Part shown: positions 33,406-43,854 of the stretch, one piece after another
Position numbering within the stretch: position 1 is the stretch's first letter
How the letters are laid out: each line of letters begins with the position of its first letter
Notes under the pieces: generated by a model
The model's input: only the letters and a program-made list of their open reading frames with translations
What the model was told of the DNA's origin: nothing
The model's database searches: none
Position numbers and translations under genes: made by a program
NCBI GenBank assembly: GCA_032717465.1
Contig: CM064715.1
Span: 37,521,104 to 37,585,103, forward strand
Source: Coenobita brevimanus
Lineage: Eukaryota; Arthropoda; Malacostraca; Decapoda; Coenobitidae
Length of the DNA stretch: 64,000 bases
Direction: 5' to 3'

Positions 33406-33900
33406 AGTACTGATTGCTAGGCAGAGAGAGAGAGAGACAGACAGAAATAACAGTTTTGATGCTCCACCTTAATTCCTTTCGCAGGTGTAGCTGGTGGGTG
33501 CAGCATTGCCGTACAGATCAGCTGGCCGTTCCTGTTGCATGCTGCCGCCCCTTCTCTTCTGCCTCGTCATCATTATTTTACTATGAATTTGTATTACTGT
33601 GTCATTTTACACGTAGGTACAGTTACACTACAACTGTCACACCTACACCGTGTATTACACACACTACGCCACATAACAATTAGTTGTTAATGTAAATGTA
33701 GCGAACTTTCGCTCAGTTTGACCTGAGTACAGGATTTTCACAGTCGTCACGGAGTTTTTCCCTCAAGCTTGTTTCTATTAACGTAAATACGAGGTTTTTT
33801 CGCTCACTGGCGACTGCGACATACTCCTGTAGCAGGATAGCACACACACCACAGTGTGAATCTTGTGTGACTGAGTTAGGATGTATATGTATGTATATTG

Positions 33901-33947
33901 AAATCTTTCTTCTGAAGGAAGAAAGATTTAATTTTCAAGGGGCGTAA
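33901..33947 (+). promoter_or_regulatory. Hairpin and polypurine region before the 3' LTR
   Basis: AAATCTTTCTTC (33901-33912) and GAAGAAAGATTT (33918-33929) pair perfectly over 12 bp with a 5-base loop. The right arm is purine-rich, and CAAGGGGCG directly precedes the LTR. This is where plus-strand DNA synthesis is primed in LTR elements. Which purine run acts as primer is not decided by the sequence. Confidence 0.65.
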
Positions 33948-34972
33948 TGTCACGAATCAATTCGCGACATTTCCTTTTTGTGAGAAACCACGAACTATTA
34001 GTGGAAAACTCACTGTGTATCGCTCAGCTAACCGTTTCTCCCTCCATTGTCGGAGTATACTTTTCAAATAATTCGTCACCGTTTTCAAAGAGTGACCGAT
34101 TTAATGCACGTCACTAAGTGCTGTACTGAGCGATACTATTGTTTTTTTATTGTTCGCCCTGCTCATTCGACCGTTAAAAAAATGCGGCCGAGTGCTCCGC
34201 TTTCCCACGACTTACTCAGTCTTGTGTTTGTTGTGACGGAGGAAGGTCCTGTGCCGCAGTGTGAGAGGTCAGCTAGTACCCAAACTCCACTTCACAGTTA
34301 GTCCAGTCTTCCCACCCATCTGGTGATACGCAGCATTCATCGATAATAGTATTTCTTTTGTGTATTTTCTAGTTATAAGAGTTTAATTAAGGTGTTTTAT
34401 TTTTAGACGTAAGTATTTAGCTCGTGTGAGAGTGAGTGAGTGCGTCTCATTGATTTGAAATGTAATGTTAAATTTATTTTTTTGGGATTAATAAATTTAA
34501 CAGTTCTATTTCTTGAGCTTCAATGTAAAGTAAAATCTTGTTTCATTTAATCCAAATTAAGCTTATTTTCCATATAGCTCCTAGCTTGCATAAACGTTTG
34601 CTTTCATAACTGGTACTTAGACCAGTCTTGTATTAACTTAATATCCGTTGTGCCATCTGGGAGTTAAGCATCGGCAAGAACCTGATGTTAGTATTAGTTA
34701 TTTATTGTCAGGGGTGATGTAACTTTCTCCAGAGGCTAACAGTACAGTAATTCAGCAATTGTGAGTAATTAGTCTCTGCTGTGTACTGTTGAGAAAGTTT
34801 ATAAATTCTCGTTCTTGAGAATCTTAGCAAGTCAGCGTAAAGTAATCGTTGCTTGATGTAGCAAGACAATCATTGTCTTTGCTCTTCAATATTATTGAAT
34901 ATTATTATCAAATTAAATAATATTTAACCATTTATTTTAAAATTACCGTGATAATATAAAAACCCCGTGACA
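33948..34972 (+). repeat. 3' LTR (1,025 bp)
   Basis: Near-identical copy of 26809-27831, preceded by GGGGCGTAA and followed by the GACTC duplication. The two extra bases relative to the 5' LTR are both single-base gains in T-runs. Confidence 0.95.
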
Positions 34973-37758
34973 GACTCCACACTATTGAGAAGAGCTGTAT
35001 GTGGGGAGCCTCCCCACACATGAGAGTTGTACTCCACACAGGGGCGGATAAAACCCCTGTATAGAGTCAACAATTGTGCAGGGGTAAAGAAAGAGCGGAG
35101 TCGGCTTAGCACACCCAATCTCTTGGAAGCAGATTTTACAAGAGATGTAATATGATCTTTCCAAGATAAGTCCCGAGTAAATGAAACCCCAAGCATGTTC
35201 AAGGATGATGCAGGATTAATCTGAATATTATTAAACATAAGTGGGTATGCCTGTGGAAGATTTTGTCGGGTTGATAGGTGTAAGAACTGAGTCTTAGAAG
35301 CATTAAAGACAACCATATTATTTTTACCCCAGTCAGAGATATGAGCCAAGTCAGACATTAGGTGTGCCATAGCCTCATCCCTTGTTTCTTGAAGTAACTG
35401 TTGAGATGGGCGTTGCGGGAACCGAATGGAAAGGTGAAGGGTGGAGTCATCAGCGTATGAGTGGATAGGGTTAGATGTACAGCTTAGAAGATCATTAATG
35501 AATAAAAGGAAGAGAGTTGGTGATAGGACAGAGCCATGAGGAACACCACTGTTGATAGATCTAGGAGAAGAACGATGGCCGTCTACGACAGCAGCTATAG
35601 AACGACCAGAAAGGAAGCTAGCGATGAAGGTACAGATAGAAGGATAGAAACCGTAGGAGGGCAGTTTGGAAATTAAAGATTTATGCCAGACTCGATCGAA
35701 AGCCTTTGAGATGTCAAGTGCAATGGCAAAGCTTTCGCCAAAGTCCCGAAAGGAGGATGACCAGGAGTCTGAAAGGTAGGTGAGAAGATCGCCAGTGGAG
35801 CGTCCCTGACGGAACCCATACTGACGATCGAAAAGAAGGTTGTGATAGGAAAGATGCCTTAAAATTTTTTTATTAAGAATTGACTCGAAAACTTTTGAAA
35901 TACAGGACGTTAAAGCAATTGGACGATAGTTGGAGGGTTGGGAGTGGTCACCCTTCTTTGGGACTGGCTGAATGAGAGCAAACTTCCAGCAAGAAGGAAA
36001 GGTACAAGTTGACAGACAAAGGCGAAATAGTTTGCCTAGGCAGGGTGTAAGCACAGAAGCACAGTTTTTGAGAACAACAGGAGGGACCCCATCAGGCCCA
36101 TATGCCTTGTTAGTACTGAGGCCAGTAATGGCAGAAAATACATCAACTGAAGAAATTTTAATGTCAGCCATGAGGAAGTCAGAGGGGGGGAGTGATGGAG
36201 GAACAGCACCGGAATCGTCTAAGGTGGAATTGGAGGAGAAAGTCTGTGCGAAGAGATCTGCTTTATCAGTAGAAGAAATAGCTACAGAACCATCAGAGTA
36301 GAAAAGAGGAGGGAAGGATGATGAGGTAAAGTTGTTAGAAAGATTTTTGGCAAGGTGCCACAAGGAGCGGGAAGAATTCGAGTTGGAGAGTTGAGAGCAT
36401 TTAGTATGGATGAAATTATTTTTAGTAGAGCGAAGAACAGACTTAGCACAATTCCGGGCAGAAACGTAAAGATTATGTGATTCAGGGGTGGGTTGGCTCC
36501 GGTACCTTTTGTAGGCCTTCTCCTTGTAGCGGACAGCATTAGAACAAGCGTGATTAAACCAAGGCTTTCTTGCGTTAGTCAAAGGATATGAGAAAGGAAT
36601 GTATGCTTCCATGCCCGAGAGAATAACCTCCGTAATGCGCAAGGCACACTCAGATGGCTCACGGCCATGGAAGCAATAATCATTCCAGGGAAAATCAAAG
36701 AAGTACTGCCTGAGGGCCTCCCAGTCCGCAGCTCCAAAATGCCAGAGACGACGTTTCCCTGGAGGGTCCGCAGGCCGTACTGGAGCGATAGGACAGGTTA
36801 AGGTAATAAGGTTGTGATCGGAGGAGCCCAACGGAGAGAAAAGATTAACAGAGTAAGCAGAAGGATTAGTTGTGAGGAAGAGGTCAAGTATGTTGGAGCT
36901 CTCTCCAAGGCGGTCAGGGATACGGGTAGGGTGCTGTACAAGCTGCTCTAGGTCATTAAGGACAGAAAAGATGTAGGCTTGTTCACCAGGTGGATCTGTG
37001 AAAGGAGAGGAGAGCCAAAGGTGGTGGTGAACATTGAAATCTCCAAGAATGGAGATTTCAGAGAAAGGAGAAATGGACAGAATGTGTTCCATCGTAGAAG
37101 TAAGATAGTCGAAGAATTTTTGATAGTCAGTAGAATTAGGGGATAAGTAAGCAGCACAGATATATTTAGTCAGAGAATGACAGGAAAGCCGAAGCCAGAG
37201 AGTGGAGAATTCAGAAGAATCAAGTTCAGGAACACGAGAGCAAGATAAGTCGTTGCGTATGTATACACAACAGCCACCTTTGGCTTTGAAATGAGTATAG
37301 AGAAAGTAGGAGGATACAGAAAAGGGTTTGCTGTCAGTTGCCTCAGACAGCTGAGTCTCCGTTAGAAAAAGAAGGTGAGGTTTAGAGGAGGAGAGGTGGT
37401 GCTCAACAGAGCGAAAGTTAGATGAAAGGCCGCGAATGTTGCAGAAATGAAGAAGAAGAGAGTCAGACAGTGGTTCCAGGCACCTCGAGTCGTCACCGGG
37501 AGAGGGGCTGATGGCGGGGGCATTTATGGTCCCCCCCCCTGGGGACTCCGAGGCTGGGTGAATTGACGCCATTTTGGTAAATTTTGAATAGGAAGTGTAG
37601 TGTGTACTGTGCATGTAGTTTGGTGAAGATAGATAGAGAAATTTGTACTGGAGAGCATCCTGGCCTACTCTCTGTGTAACTGAGACACTGAAAAAGTTCA
37701 GCAAAGGGGGATGGTCAGGAACTAGTCCTGAGGGCTGATGAAACGGGAGCTCCAGCAC
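34973..37758 (-). CDS. LINE L-C ORF2: endonuclease and reverse transcriptase (Jockey/I-like)
   Basis: Open for over 900 residues on the minus strand. The endonuclease has [47 protein letters not shown] and SSDHNLI. RT has [62 protein letters not shown] and the catalytic [10 protein letters not shown]. It is split by the LTR element after LNSVES. The last 16 or so codons of the open frame (to 34924) are LTR read-through and not LINE. The remainder of the protein is at 26443-26808. The part before the endonuclease (from Met 37758) is not clearly ORF2, and ORF1 is missing, so the copy is probably 5'-truncated near 37.75 kb. Confidence 0.88.
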
Positions 37759-38375
37759 TCCCTGTCATCAGCTTTCCATCCACCTCGGGAGTACTGCCCT
37801 GCTCGACTGGTGCTACAGTCTACTACTGATGGGGGTGCGTCCACAAATTCCTCCAGCTGACTGCGTACAATAGAGTCCCCAATAAGCCTTGTTTCTTCTG
37901 TCTCATTAACCGCTTCGGCAAGGATCTGGTAGCGATTATACGTAGTTATGGGAAGATGCTTCCTCGTATCTTTTCCGGGTTTTGCGCCATTTCTTACCAT
38001 AGTAAAGGGGACTTCGCTTGGCGAGGAACATACTGAATCGCTGGGTGAGGAAGATACTGATACACTATTATTTGTGACTGCCTGATGGGCGGGAGCTTGT
38101 ACGAGCTCAGTTTGTACGCTTCTTCCGTCTCGAGTGCTGTTGCTGACTCCTACATTTGCCACTACAAACTCTTTCAGTGTCTCAAACTCTGCCTTGAGTT
38201 CCCTGTAATTTCTCTGCGATTTAGCTAAACCATTTTCTAGATCTTTTCTCAAGATGCATAGTTTGCACACAGGCGTCGAAAAGTAATTCGAAAAATACTG
38301 AGCCGCAAAGAGACCAGTACACTCCTGGCAGACCTTCAGGTTAGATGGCATTTTGCAGCAATATTTCCAGAATCC
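37759..38375 (-). pseudogene. LINE L-B ORF1, N-terminal half
   Basis: A frame of about 200 residues starts near 38350-38375. The N-terminal Cys pairs (CQEC, then CKLC) could bind zinc. A short coiled coil follows (LENGLAKSQRNYRELKAEFETLKEF), then a Ser/Val-rich linker, and then NRYQILAEAV and LIGDSIVRSQLEEF, the GDS block of an SGNH hydrolase. This is the missing first half of the ORF1 whose GTND and DGLH blocks are at 25906-26340. The separation is explained by insertion of LINE L-C with its LTR element. The exact junction is near 37.76 kb, and I could not find a target duplication. Confidence 0.78.
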
Positions 38376-38388
38376 CACACAAATAAAA

Positions 38389-39200
38389 AATAATATACAA
38401 CTGGTTAATGGATGTTGTTACAAATGGTCAATTTACTCTATATATGAGATATTGAATTTCTAGGGAGATTCACTTAATTTTTATATATTATCTTCCTTTA
38501 CCAGTATAAAAAGAATAGAAAATCTACCTGCTATGGCACAATCCAACCTACATGAATTCTTTTACCAGTGTAAAAAGAACAGAAAATCTGCTTGCTATGG
38601 TGCAACCTACCTTACCATGAACTGTGTAAAATGAAAAGGGAATCTACTTGCTATGGCATGATCTAGCTTACCACGAACTGTGGAAATACACCATACACTG
38701 ATTCACTGGAGAAAAAGGAAAAACAAAAAAAAATAACTGGGGAAAAAATCAAAATAAAAACCTAGCTTCTCTCAGTAAACAACTGAAAATAAAAATAATA
38801 TACAACTGGTTAAGGGATGTTGTTAAAAATGGACAATTTACTCTATAAATGAAATATTGAATTTCTAGGGAGATTCACTTACTTTTTATATACTATCTTC
38901 CTTTAACAGTATAAAAAGAATAGAAAATCCACCTGCTATAGCACAAGCCAACCTGCATGAATTCTTTTACCAGTGTAAAAAGAGTAGAAAATCTGCTTCC
39001 TATGGTACAACCTAACTTACCATGAACTGTGTAAAATGTAAAGATAATCTACTTGCTATGGTATGATCTAGCTTACCATGTATTGTGGGAGTACACCATA
39101 AACTGATTCACTGGGAGAAAAAAGGAAAAAAGAAAATAACAATGGAATGTTGGGGAGAAATCAAAATAAACACCTAGCTTCACTCAGTGAACAACGGTTT
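38389..39200. repeat. 405-bp tandem monomers upstream of LINE L-B ORF1
   Basis: TAATATACAACTGGTTAA starts at 38391 and 38796; the two monomers match throughout with small differences. Each contains three sub-repeats of about 60-65 bp with the core TGTAAAAAGA..AGAAAATCTGC and GCTATGG. On the minus strand they sit immediately ahead of the ORF1 start, where the 5' UTR and promoter of the LINE should be. Confidence 0.88.
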
Positions 39201-39774
39201 GTAGTGCAAAAACTATTTCACTGGTGTAACATCAATCACACAGTTGTTACTCTATACAGAAGACAATGCTATTCACTTGCACTAAACTAGCAAGCAACTT
39301 AGTTAGTATTTGTTACGTTAGACTTTAAAGTAAGGCGTACAAGGATGATAGTGGGAACAAAAACAGAGCTGGTAGGTAAATACACTTTCGGTTCACTACA
39401 CCATTTACTAGTGAGAAAAGATAATCTGTTTGTTAGATATCGTTCTAACTGACCTTGATCTGCGGGAAAATAAACTATAATATGTCTGAGACCAGAAATA
39501 ACGGCGAGAAATGGCAGGAATACGAAGTGGAGGGTGGGTATATATGTAAACAAAGGAACACGCGAACGCTTTACACCTTTAACCCGCTCTAAAACTTTTA
39601 CATGAAATCTATTTAAATACTTTACACGGGGGAAATATGTCTACGACTCTTATACACTGATCTGATTCACTTTCAAACCGATCTTCACTCAAGCTTGTTG
39701 TTGAAACACTTGGATATGCGGAGCGCTGCTTTAATGCGTGTGTATCTCAAGATGGCGCACAGGAGGAGGAGGAG
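39201..39774. other. Unassigned sequence
   Basis: No gene seen. It may include the outer part of the LINE L-B 5' region; it is AT-rich, ending at the minisatellite. Confidence 0.4.
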
Positions 39775-40050
39775 GTGGATGAGGGACGTACAGTGGCCGT
39801 TCCCTTCCCGACGCGTACAGTGGTTGTCGTTGCGGTTCCACTCCTCCTGCCTTTGCCTATCAGTGTGAGTACAGTGGCCGTCACACTGAGGCGGGCTCCA
39901 GATGTGGCTGCAGCAGAAGGACATACAGTGGCCATTCCTTCCCTGATGCGTACAATGGCCGTCTTAGCGTTGCTGCAGGGGGAAACAGATGAGAGACGTA
40001 CAGTGGCCGTTCCATGCCTGATAGGTCCTGTGGCCGTTACCGCGGTGCTG
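39775..40050. repeat. GTACAGTGGCC minisatellite, locus 2
   Basis: The same core and unit order as locus 1 (20780-21092). Cores are near 39788, 39818, 39866, 39923, 39947 and 39996, closing with CCTGTGGCCGTTACCGCGGT. The plus frame reads DEGRTVAVPFPTRTVVV-type units; the minus strand is open as well. It is at the low-coordinate edge of the second gypsy element, so it could be part of that element's 3' end. No similar gypsy sequence flanks locus 1. Confidence 0.82.
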
Positions 40051-41401
40051 CCTGGGACTGAATCTGGAGCAGTCCCATCCCGATCCTGATGAGGGCTGGT
40101 CCGGCCGAGAAGTAGTTTCGCATCCCTGCGACGTCGTGGTTGGTCTGGTTGAGGGGAAGAGAGACACAAGGTCGGGGTGCACCTGAGCCCGTCTCGATCT
40201 GGGCCAGCGTCTCGCTTACCTGGCCCACTGTGGTGTCCTCCTGGGGTAAGGGTGGGGCTGTGGCTCCATAGCGAGGTGGGGGGTCCGACAGCGGGAGCTC
40301 GCATTTTACCACCATCCGTGGTGAAGAAGTCACGGCCCTGTGACTGGAGGTGGTATGTGCTTATGGTGGAGGTCTCGTGTGTAGGTGTGATGTGTTGGAG
40401 GAGGGTGGTCCAGTGTTAATTGATGTGGTTGGGTCTTGGTGAGGGTTGAATGTGATGCGGAGTGTGGAAGTGTGTGATGTGTGTTGAGGCTGTGGAGGAG
40501 TTGGTGTGTCCCTCGTACTCTCTGTCCAGGTCCGTGTGGGGGATGCCATACAATACGTTGGATCTTCATCTCTGGTGGTGGTGCTCAGTGCGGGGCTGGT
40601 AGCTGTATGCTGGCTAGGGGTGAGGTCTTTGGCCTTTTATGGGGGAGGTTAGGGTAGGAGCAGCACCTCCCCCTGGGGAATTGGGTTGGTGGAATTTTCC
40701 ACCTTGCCTGATGTAGGCTGAGTGTGATGGGGGTAGTATTGGGTGTTTGTGTCGTGTGTGGGGATGAGTGTGGTGATGTCGGTGATGTAGGGGTGGGCGT
40801 AGGGGTGTACCTGGTTGGTGGGCATGAGAGGCATCCAGATCTAGTGGTGGTGGTAGTGAGGACGGGCGTGGGGGGTGAAGCTGTGAGGCCACATGGTGGT
40901 GTGGGTGTTCTGTTTTGGGTGTGGGAGGTTGTGGTTGGTGGTGTGTGTGGTGAGAGGTGGCATGTATAGTGGGCATGATCGATGGGTAAGGGGTGGAAAG
41001 GTGAGGGTATGTGGGCAGTGTGGGTGGTGGGTGGTGTTGCTGCACGTGGGGAGCTTGTAGGTGAGGAGGTGTGGGAGTTGAGGACGGGGGGAGGGGGGGT
41101 GGGGAGGGTATGTGTCGTGGCAGTGTGGTGCAGGTGGCTGTTTCCGCGGTGGCTAGGGCAGGAGTTGTTGCGGAGTGATGTGTTGTTGGTGGGTTGTTAG
41201 GGACGTGGGTCGGTGATGGAAAGTTGTGGGTTGGCGGAGGAGGTTATGGTGAGGTGGCAGTGTGAGGTGTGCTAGGCGGGGAGGCTGATAATGTTCCGGA
41301 GTCAGAGGAGGTTGGTGGTGGATCAGGTAAGGATGCTGTGGGGGAGGGGGTTGTGGCAGGTGAGGCAGAGGGGGGAAGGTGAGAAGGAGTAGGAGTAGGA
41401 G
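40051..41401 (-). pseudogene. Pro/His/Ser/Thr-rich 3' region of the second gypsy element
   Basis: The minus strand downstream of integrase stays partly open. It encodes low-complexity Pro, His, Ser and Thr (for example 40614-41045) and ends with a less biased stretch, GKFHQPNSPGGGAAPTL. The plus strand is almost only G and T from about 40380 to 41400. No env or chromodomain was recognised. It could be the tail of pol plus the 3' UTR; no LTR was identified. Confidence 0.5.
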
Positions 41402-43228
41402 TCAGTGAGTGGATTCTTGGACGGAGGAGAGGGCGGCGCGGCGGGAGGTGTGTGGCATGCAGTTTGGCGGGGTGTTATTGTCAGTGGGTTGGAAAGGGCG
41501 CACTTGTTGGTTACAATACGTGCGTGTATGCCTATGATGCTGAATGACATCTTGGTATGGGTTGGGGACTTTGATGATGGTGAATGGGCCTTCGAATCGA
41601 GGAGATACCTTGTCTGGGGTAGGCAGGCGGGCCACGATGACAGAGCCTCCCAGTTTGTAGGGATTGGAGGTGACTGTGTCTGGCTGTAAATCTTGTTGTT
41701 GTTGGATGTGGTGGAGGCGCCTCTTGAGGCGGTGTAGGGGGCCGGTGGTGGAGGGCGGGGGAGGGGGTTGAAGGTGCTGGCGGAAGGGCAGAAGGAGCGG
41801 GGCTTCCCCAAAGACTCGCTCGTGGGGGGTGACCCCATTGTCCCTAGGGCATGCATTAATGTTCCACTGAACAATTTTCACATGGGCTGGCCAGTCGTCA
41901 TTGCCGATCTGTATAATTCGGGCCTGTACCTGGTTAAGGAGAGAACAATGGCTTCTCTCGCACACACTATTTTCTTGGGGCCAGTATGGGGAGGAGTGTG
42001 ATATTTGGTAGCCAAATAGAGTGGCTAATTCATCCCAGACCTTGCCGGTGAATTCTGGTGCACTGTCAGAATGTAGGGCCTGGGGAATCCCGAAATAGGG
42101 GAAAACGTGGCGGACCAATGCGTCAGCTACTGTCACTGCATTGTGTTCTTTTGCGGGGCAGGCGATGAGGAATTTGGAGTATACATCAACAAAAGTAATG
42201 ATGTATTTGTAGCCTGTTTTGGGTGTTAGGGGCCCGACTATGTCAACTGACAGAAATTGCCATGGTTTGTGTGCGGTGATTTTTCCCTCAGGTCCTGCCA
42301 TGCATGTGATATCCTTCCCCAAGGAGCAGGCTCGGCATGTTTGGATGATGTTTCTGGCAATGGTGGAGGGGTTGGGTGTCCAATAAATATCATTGAAAAC
42401 TTGTGGTAGTTTTTTGGTGCCGAGGTGGATGCCGTTGTTTGCGTGGAGGTGAACCATGGCGTCGTGTGCGGCGTTGGGGTCTAGAACAATGTGGCCGTCT
42501 TGGTTAAACAGGTGTTTGCCGTGTTGGTATAATTTGGCGAAGGTGTGCGGTGGTATCCAAGGGGGGCGTTGCTTGGCCTGCCACATTTGGATGAGGTCTG
42601 TGTTGGTGCAGATGGAGTTGATGGGAAGGCGGGAGAGAGCGTCAGCATTTGTATGCAGCTTCCCAGGTCGGTATAATATTTCACAATCAAACTCCTCTAG
42701 CGCTTCTCTCCACTGAATTACTTGTGCGCTGGTGGTGTTGGATTGTCGCAGCCACTGGAGATACTGATGGTCAGTGATGATGACTACATGGGTGCCTGAA
42801 ATATATGATCGAAAATAGTCTAAAGCCCAAATGATGCCCAAGGACTTGCATTTAGTGGCACCATAATTTCCCTCAGCCTGGTTGAGGGTGTGGCTGGCAT
42901 AGGCGATGATGTGTTCCCGCCCGTCCTGCACCTGGGCAAGCACAGCACCGATGGCAACCAGGGAAACGTCGGTGTACAGACGGAAAGGTAGGTTGTAGCC
43001 AGGGAAAGTGACAATCGGGGCTGAGACGAGTTTGTTTTTTAGAGTGTTAAAGACTGCAACTCGGGTATCGGTCCAAACAAAAGGCTCTCCTTTCCTTGTG
43101 AGGTCGTACAAGGATTTGGCAATGTCAGCAAAACCTTTGACAAAACACCGGTAGTAAGAGGTCAGTCCAAGGAAGGCGCACATTTTGTTGACGTCCTTAG
43201 GAAGAGGGAGGTCAGCGATGGTGTGCAA
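41402..43228 (-). CDS. Second gypsy element: RNase H and integrase
   Basis: Open for 608 residues. RNase H: LYTDVSLVAIGAVLAQV, HTLNQAEGNYGATKCKSLGIIWAL and ITDHQYLQWLR. Integrase follows: the HHCC domain with HLHANNGIHLG and CRACSLGK, then VDIVGPLTP, LHSDSAPEFTG and PQENSVCERSHCSLLNQ, providing the DDE triad. A GPF-like module comes next (PRFEGPFTIIKVPNPYQDV). RT lies upstream in this strand, so the order is the common RT-RNase H-integrase one, unlike the element at 26.8-35.0 kb. A stop at 43229 separates it from RT. Confidence 0.9.
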   Translation of the reverse strand: MHTIADLPLPKDVNKMCAFLGLTSYYRCFVKGFADIAKSLYDLTRKGEPFVWTDTRVAVFNTLKNKLVSAPIVTFPGYNLPFRLYTDVSLVAIGAVLAQVQDGREHIIAYASHTLNQAEGNYGATKCKSLGIIWALDYFRSYISGTHVVIITDHQYLQWLRQSNTTSAQVIQWREALEEFDCEILYRPGKLHTNADALSRLPINSICTNTDLIQMWQAKQRPPWIPPHTFAKLYQHGKHLFNQDGHIVLDPNAAHDAMVHLHANNGIHLGTKKLPQVFNDIYWTPNPSTIARNIIQTCRACSLGKDITCMAGPEGKITAHKPWQFLSVDIVGPLTPKTGYKYIITFVDVYSKFLIACPAKEHNAVTVADALVRHVFPYFGIPQALHSDSAPEFTGKVWDELATLFGYQISHSSPYWPQENSVCERSHCSLLNQVQARIIQIGNDDWPAHVKIVQWNINACPRDNGVTPHERVFGEAPLLLPFRQHLQPPPPPSTTGPLHRLKRRLHHIQQQQDLQPDTVTSNPYKLGGSVIVARLPTPDKVSPRFEGPFTIIKVPNPYQDVIQHHRHTRTYCNQQVRPFQPTDNNTPPNCMPHTSRRAALSSVQESTH

Positions 43229-43806
43229 TTAGTTTGGATCAGGAGAGATGCCCTCGGCTCCCATAACATGTCCTAGGAAGGAGACGGATCTTTCGGCTAG
43301 GACACACTTTGACGGTTTGAGTTTTAGTCTGGCCTGGCATATTCGTGTAAATACCTGTTTGAGGTGGTGGAGGTGGTCAGCCCAGGTTCGGCTGAACACG
43401 ATTACATCGTCCAGATACACCAGGCAGATCTCCCAGGTCAGGCCGCTAATGACTGACTCTGTTAGACAGGAGAATGTGGCTGGGGCATTGCAAAGTCCAA
43501 AAGGGAGGACGTTGAATTCATAATGTTTGCCATTGCTGTTGGAGAAGGCTGTTTTCTGTTTGTCCTCTGGGTGGACGGGGACTTGCCAGTACCCTGACTG
43601 TAGGTCGAGGGTGGAAACCATGAAGAGCCGTGTAATGAGTCGAGGGAATTGTCTATTCTGGGTAAGGAGGTGACGTCCTTGGTGGTTACATCGTTGAGTT
43701 TATGGTAGTCAACACAGAACCGCATGGTGCCATCCTTTTTTCTACCAAGTACGATGGGAGAGGACCAGGGGCTGGTGGAGGGGGAAATGATGCCGGCATC
43801 CAGCAT
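43229..43806 (-). pseudogene. Second gypsy element: reverse transcriptase
   Basis: Two frames join near 43620. The upstream part reads GIISPSTSPWSSPIVLGRKK, DGTMRFCVDYHKLNDVT and TSLPRIDNSLDSL. The downstream part reads STLDLQSGYWQVPVHPEDK, LPFGLCNAPATF and the catalytic VYLDDVIVFSRTW, then KCVLAERSVSFLGHVM. It ends in a stop at 43229 that interrupts what should be a continuous pol. Confidence 0.88.
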
Positions 43807-43854
43807 GTCCTGGACCTGCTAGTCTTCCCCTGCCCATTGCTTAGGGTTCTTTCG

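Larger units (their letters stand above)
26809..34972 (+). mobile_element. Ty3/gypsy LTR retrotransposon, gmr1-like gene order
   Basis: 8,164 bp, flanked by GACTC on both sides (26804-26808 and 34973-34977). LTRs start TGTCACG and end CGTGACA. The gene order on the plus strand is gag, protease, integrase, reverse transcriptase, RNase H. Integrase ahead of RT is the defining feature of the gmr1 group of Ty3/gypsy elements; ordinary gypsy elements have it last. The LTRs differ by one substitution and two single-base insertions, so the insertion is recent. Even so, the coding region has about eight single-base frame breaks, mostly at short homopolymers. No env-like frame follows RNase H. It sits in ORF2 of LINE L-C in the opposite orientation. 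Confidence 0.93.

Noticed and set aside
32800..33947. env gene in the gmr1-like element
   Set aside because: No frame with signal peptide, membrane segment or cleavage site; the space holds tandem repeats.
34924..34972. C-terminal end of the 944-residue minus-strand open frame
   Set aside because: The last codons lie in the LTR of the gypsy element; the LINE protein continues at 26808, so the listed end is read-through.
38389..39200. CRISPR-like array
   Set aside because: Long monomers with sub-repeats and no short repeat-spacer pattern; eukaryotic context.
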